Origin: Adiantum capillus-veneris
Taxonomy: Eukaryota > Streptophyta > Polypodiopsida > Polypodiales > Pteridaceae
Direction of reading: 5' to 3'
Assembly (NCBI GenBank): GCA_014529385.2
Contig: CM043944.1
Coordinates: forward strand, 88,074,884 to 88,138,883
Length of the DNA stretch: 64,000 nucleotides
The translations under genes and the position numbers were made by a program. Below are positions 60,183 to 64,000 of the stretch, piece by piece (within the stretch, counting starts at the first letter, position 1; each line of letters starts with the position of its first letter). A model generated the notes under the pieces. The model was given only the letters and a program-made list of their open reading frames with translations. It made no database searches and was not told where the DNA came from.

Positions 60183-62390
60183 TTGGTGGTGTCAAAAGAA
60201 GAAGTGGATGAAGTACGTCAGGAACTGCTAGAAGAGCAAGAAGGCCAAGAAAGAGAGCGGATGACCAAGGCGGACTGGGACTTCAAGAAGAAGCCACCAA
60301 CTCCACCGTCCAGCCCGGAGTCCAGCCCACCGCCATCACCACCTCCTCGTAGCCCTCCACAAACCCAACAAAAGGAGGAGGAACAAGAAGATTTTCAGCA
60401 AGAAAAGAGCCAAGAGCATGAGTAGCAAGAAGAAGATGAACAGAAAGAGGAAAAGATAGATCCATAGGAAAGAAGGTTTAACACATTTCGTGATCTACTA
60501 ACTGCGGGATATTCAAGAGAAGAGGCAGCTATAGTAGCATTTGACTTGGCAAGCACAATGCCCAAAGAACAGATGCAGAGCCTGCGGTTAGTGGAACTAA
60601 AAGAGATGGCCACTGACACAGTGGACCTGCAGCCACCCACCAATGATTGGGATGTGGTGATGAACAAGCTAACCGGGCTCAGGGCACAATCAATGGCCAC
60701 GGAAAGTGAGATTGCTAATCTCAAAACCATCGAAGTACAAATCAAATCTGAAGTAGAAACACTACGAAGACAGAGCCAAGAGCATATAGAGAAAGAAGCA
60801 GAGCTGCAAGCCAGTCTGGCCACAACATTGCAAAGATGCCAGGAGATGGAACGAGAAAATCAGGCAACAGCTCAAAGACTGTAAAGAGTTGAAGAAGAAT
60901 ACAGAAAACTTAGCAAGTCATTGACAGATGCAGAAAGGGAAAGGGACAACATAACCCTACAACTTGCTAAAGAATCCAAGGAAGTGGAAGCCATGAGGAA
61001 TGCCAAAGAGAAGGCAGAGATAGAGCAGGAAGATAGCCAGGATGAGGTCATCGAGCTAAAAGACCAGATTAAAGTCAAAGATCAAACCATCCAATGGCTA
61101 CGGGCATCTCCTACTAGAGTCAAAGCTGCTAGCTCGACTCACACCACTTCAGAGACGGAGCTTTATGAAGAACAAATGAAAGAGGTCCAAAAGGAGTTAA
61201 CCTTAGAGAAAAAGCAGAGGTTGATGATGGCCGTGGGGTCAGTGGTCATGAAGACCCGCATGGAAGAAGAAAACACAGCCATGAAGAAGGAGCTAGAAGC
61301 CATCAAGAGAAAGCTCGAGGAGGCGGAAAAGATAAACGCAGATCTAAACGACCTCCTTGTGAATATGGGAGAACAAGATGAAGCAGAAAAGAAGACATTT
61401 CAGAAGCAAATAGAAGAGCTAAGAGGCCAGCAGCCAGCAAACAGAAGATCAGCTTAGCACCGGACCAGCAGCTATGGAGGGAATAGACATAGAGAATGTG
61501 GCAGATCCAATAGACACCACCATACAAGAGGAAATCCTTGTAGGACCCTCTCAAGAGCCACAAGATCTGACACAAAAAGAAGAAGAGAAGCTGCAAAAGG
61601 CAATAGAAGCAGCAGTCAGAGAAACCGCCAAAGAAGCGTTGGAATGGGAGCAGAGGGTCTTTAAATCAATGATTATTCAGAAAATAGATGCATGCAAACC
61701 TACGACGTGAATGGCTACAGCCCTCTTTCCCATATCCTCTGCTGAAATATGAAGTTGCCACAATCAACAAGCGGATAAGAGAGGAGCCAACAGTGCCAAT
61801 GTATAAAGTAGACATCTCCAAGCCTGAAGGGGTAAAGTTGATAGTAGACTCTCAACCCAGGTGGAGAAAGGCATGGCTGACAAAGTATCCACAATATCCA
61901 ATCCATCTGGTAGAGGCACCTAAAGTCATAAAAAATAACCTTAGTTTCTGTCCTCTACCAAGGATGCGGACGTGGAAGGCCCATGAGCTATTGCAAAGAA
62001 GGCAACCTACTTGGATAAATTACCCAAAGCTGCTAGTAGGCTCAAAGGCAGGTAAGAGAATAAGTGTTCAATACATGGTGAAAACCCTAACGGGCGCCAT
62101 CAAGTTGTTCACTGGCTCACCTGACCTATCTTGCATTATGATGAGAAAGATTTGCAAAACACTTTTGGCAGTCTTCGAGACATTCAAATCAGGCCAGGTG
62201 ACAGACAGTATCTTCTTCTTTCAAGGTACATACAGATGTGCATACGATGTCTGGTCAGCCTTCCAAGGAGGTGATACATGCATTGTATCAAAGGATCATG
62301 TTTTTGCCATCCTATCACCTCCAGGCCTTTGAAGAATCTTTCTACACCAGCTTCTTCTCTAATAAAATCTATCTCTCTCTCTCTCTCTCT
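60183..62390 (+). pseudogene. Second copy of the element X gag-like protein
   Basis: Frame from 60183 (VVSKEEVDEVRQELLEEQE), then a proline/serine-rich stretch, an EEAAIVAFDLA helix region and a long coiled coil (60690-61440; heptad-like E/K/L/Q text such as EKAEIEQEDSQDEVIELKDQ). Stops occur at about 60423, 60466 and 60882. The frame ends at 61457 and continues in shifted frames: QKEEEKLQKAIEAA (61580), VDSQPRWRKAWLTKYPQ (61850), NYPKLLVGSKAGKRIS, TGAIKLFTGSPDLSC and finally FLPSYHLQAFEESFYTSFF (62305-62360). The QP-W-K-W-K-PQ and FLP...FEE-F blocks match the minus-strand copy at 29430 and 16500. Function unknown; a coiled-coil gag-like protein is the best description. Confidence 0.6.
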
Positions 62391-62430
62391 CACCCACTCA
62401 CTCACTCACTCTCTCTCTCTCTCTCTCTCT
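62371..62430. repeat. (CT)n-(ACTC)n-(CT)n microsatellite
   Basis: CT run, a short ACTC/CACT run, then CT again. It faces the GA run across the inverted repeat. Confidence 0.93.
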
Positions 62431-62438
62431 TGCTCTTG

Positions 62439-62539
62439 CATTTTTTTGTTGCTTCTCCAACAACGCCCACCTCTATTTTGAGTAGCAGAAGTGAGGGCTG
62501 CTACTCAAAATAGAGGTGGTCGTTGTTGGAGAAGCAACA

Positions 62540-62547
<8 letters not shown>
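62439..62547. repeat. Near-perfect 50-bp inverted repeat with 9-bp loop
   Basis: Arms 62439-62488 and 62498-62547 are reverse complements with a single mismatch (62466 against 62520). CT outside the left arm and GA outside the right arm extend the potential pairing. Confidence 0.97.
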
Positions 62548-62592
<45 letters not shown>

Positions 62593-62611
62593 TAGATAGA
62601 TAGATAGATAG
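62548..62611. repeat. (GA)n-(GATA)n microsatellite
   Basis: GA run of about 40 bp followed by six GATA units. The GATA part is the probable tail of the adjacent minus-strand LINE, reading (TCTA)n on its strand. Confidence 0.93.
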
Positions 62612-64000
62612 TTCTATTATCGTCCTGGGAGGTCAAATATGACCTATGGGACCAAATGAACATGTCACGTGGTGTGAGTGGAGTTCATAAATGACTCTCG
62701 ATGCTCAAAAATGGCTGAAATGAGCGTAGCAATAGAGAGTCCACATCGTGGTTGGGAGAGGAAGGTATGTAGAGAGAGCTCATGGCTGAATATATGGGGA
62801 AAAGAGGACCTAATGTGGTCAAAAGCTGAGCACTCAAGTAGTGTGTGGTACTCACTCTCTCGCACTTGACGAGGGCATAAGGTGCAAAGTCGATGACACT
62901 CCTCGCCAGTGCCCCAACGTCCTGTCTCGCAGCGTAGAGAATGGGGGCTAAGACGAATGGAGGCAATGGTGCGGATCGCACTCAACGGGATGGGCTCAAG
63001 GATGTAGGAATGGGTTCGGTTACCTCGTTCCGAGAAGAAGAGAGATTTGTAGTTTGGGGCAACGTGTGTGGTGTAATGGCTGAAGCGAGAACCTCCGGAT
63101 TTCTCCCAAGCCATGATACATTGGCGTTGTAAGAAGGCCTCATTAACTTGGGAGTCGATCGACGCATCCTTGACCAAGTGACATGCATCCCATCTTCCAA
63201 ACCATTTCTTGATATCAAGCATCCACCCCGAACTTAGTATTTTGCTCTTGCATGTCTTTTGAACCTTTTGACTTGCTTCATATGCGATTCTAGGAAGTCG
63301 ATGCAAAGGGCTACGTTGTGTCTTACGCATGTACTCCACAACCCTTTCCATGCCCAAGACCTCAATGGGAAGCGATCCGGACTCAAGAAGTAAGAGCATG
63401 TAGGGTGTTTGTGTCTTGACTTGGAGAAAGTTGGTGAGAAAACGCTTTTGGACATTCTCAAACTCTTTCCAAGTAGACTTCCCGATGCTTCCACCCCACA
63501 CCTCCACTCCATAAAGAAGCACCGGTGTCACCAATGTGTCAAAGAGGTACTTTTTGAGAGCCCAACACTTGATCTCTCCTGCATTGCACATGTTCTCAAA
63601 TGCATAATAAGCCCTCTTTCCGGCTTCCAAGCGACGCATTGCACAATCCTTCCATTTATGATTGGATGGAACCTCAAGGCCAAGGTACTTGAAGTGATCT
63701 ACCACTTCAAGTTTCTCATTGTTGTATACAATGCATGGATTTTCGTCATTGAGGGTCTTTACAAGCATAACCTTGGTTTTGGATCCATTCACGATCAGCC
63801 CGCTATGTAGGCAAAAGCGTTCCAAGACACTCATAAGCTTTTGTGCATCTTCTAAGGTATGTGCCAAGAGCACTACATCATCGGCATAAAGCAAAAGCAT
63901 GATCACCGCATTTCCAATCTTAACCTCTTCTATACCTTCTTGCTACATAAAATCAAGAACCATGTATTCCAATTCATCAATGAGTAGCCCAAAGAGGGTT
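62588..64000 (-). mobile_element. LINE retrotransposon, 3' part, running off the window
   Basis: Minus-strand LINE with RT, C-terminal zinc finger, a short 3' untranslated region, a hairpin (AGGTCA and TGACCT arms at 62630-62645 on the plus strand) and a (TCTA)n tail. The 5' portion lies beyond 64000. Same 3'-end family as 13000-14333. Confidence 0.85.
62665..64000 (-). pseudogene. LINE ORF2 reverse transcriptase, partial, one in-frame TAG
   Basis: Open from 63906 to the stop at 62665. The frame continues upstream to the window edge with TLFGLLIDELEYMVLDFM, then a TAG at 63943-63945, then EEVKIGNAVIMLLLYADDVV. The YADD box is the RT catalytic site (residues 7-10 from 63906), followed by the usual GLIVNGSKTKVM and FKYLGLEV motifs. 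The thumb and connector region follows. A C-terminal Cys-His motif CTLCPRQVRESEYHTLLEC lies near residues 340-360. It lacks the endonuclease and early RT motifs only because the window ends. The single TAG suggests a recently inactivated copy, if the upstream part is intact. Confidence 0.88.

Overview
This window looks like repeat-rich nuclear DNA from a large-genome land plant. The evidence is Ty1-copia elements with an initiator-Met-tRNA primer site, Ty3-gypsy elements (one with a tRNA-Asp-type primer site as in the Athila/Tat group), a CACTA (En/Spm) transposase relic, LINEs, and many long CT/GA, GT/CA and TA microsatellites. No bacterial-type gene organisation, no rRNA or tRNA gene and no convincing cellular protein-coding gene was seen. 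The lineage cannot be fixed from sequence alone; a fern, lycophyte or gymnosperm-sized genome is a guess.

Layout. 1-2.2 kb: microsatellite-rich, no gene. 2.2-7.4 kb: a young, nearly intact Ty1-copia element on the minus strand (228-bp LTRs with 2 differences, 5-bp target duplication, two TAG stops in the polyprotein). 8.6-13 kb: a decayed gypsy element on the minus strand. 13-14.3 kb: the 3' end of a LINE. 15.3-38.1 kb: a nest. A host retroelement carrying an unfamiliar gag-like protein (called element X here, minus strand, start at 36423, end at 16304) is interrupted by a decayed gypsy element (31137-35824, target duplication ACCAC) and by a 12.5-kb LTR element (16676-29154, about 1,040-bp LTRs). 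The 12.5-kb element has a gag-like reading frame but no visible protease, reverse transcriptase or integrase. 38.6-42.8 kb: one copia relic split by a second, internally deleted copia copy in the opposite orientation (target duplication CAAGC). 42.8-43.9 kb: a gag pseudogene. 44-50 kb: microsatellites and an irregular array of units built around a CCACATGG core. 52.6-53.7 kb: a tandem array of 118-bp palindromes. 54.4-57.9 kb: a CACTA transposase relic joined to a gypsy gag-protease relic. 59.7-60.2 kb: a 441-bp foldback element. 60.2-62.4 kb: a second copy of the element X protein. 62.4-62.6 kb: a snap-back inverted repeat. 62.6-64.0 kb: a LINE reverse transcriptase running off the window end.

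The most unusual signal is that two unrelated-looking gag-only elements each carry, between the start of the element and the gag start, a series of short palindromes: 22 bp in the 12.5-kb element, partly at an exact 124-bp period, and 20 bp in element X. This suggests a shared structured-leader architecture for elements that would have to use proteins supplied by others. That is an inference; the palindromes and their spacing are read directly from the sequence.
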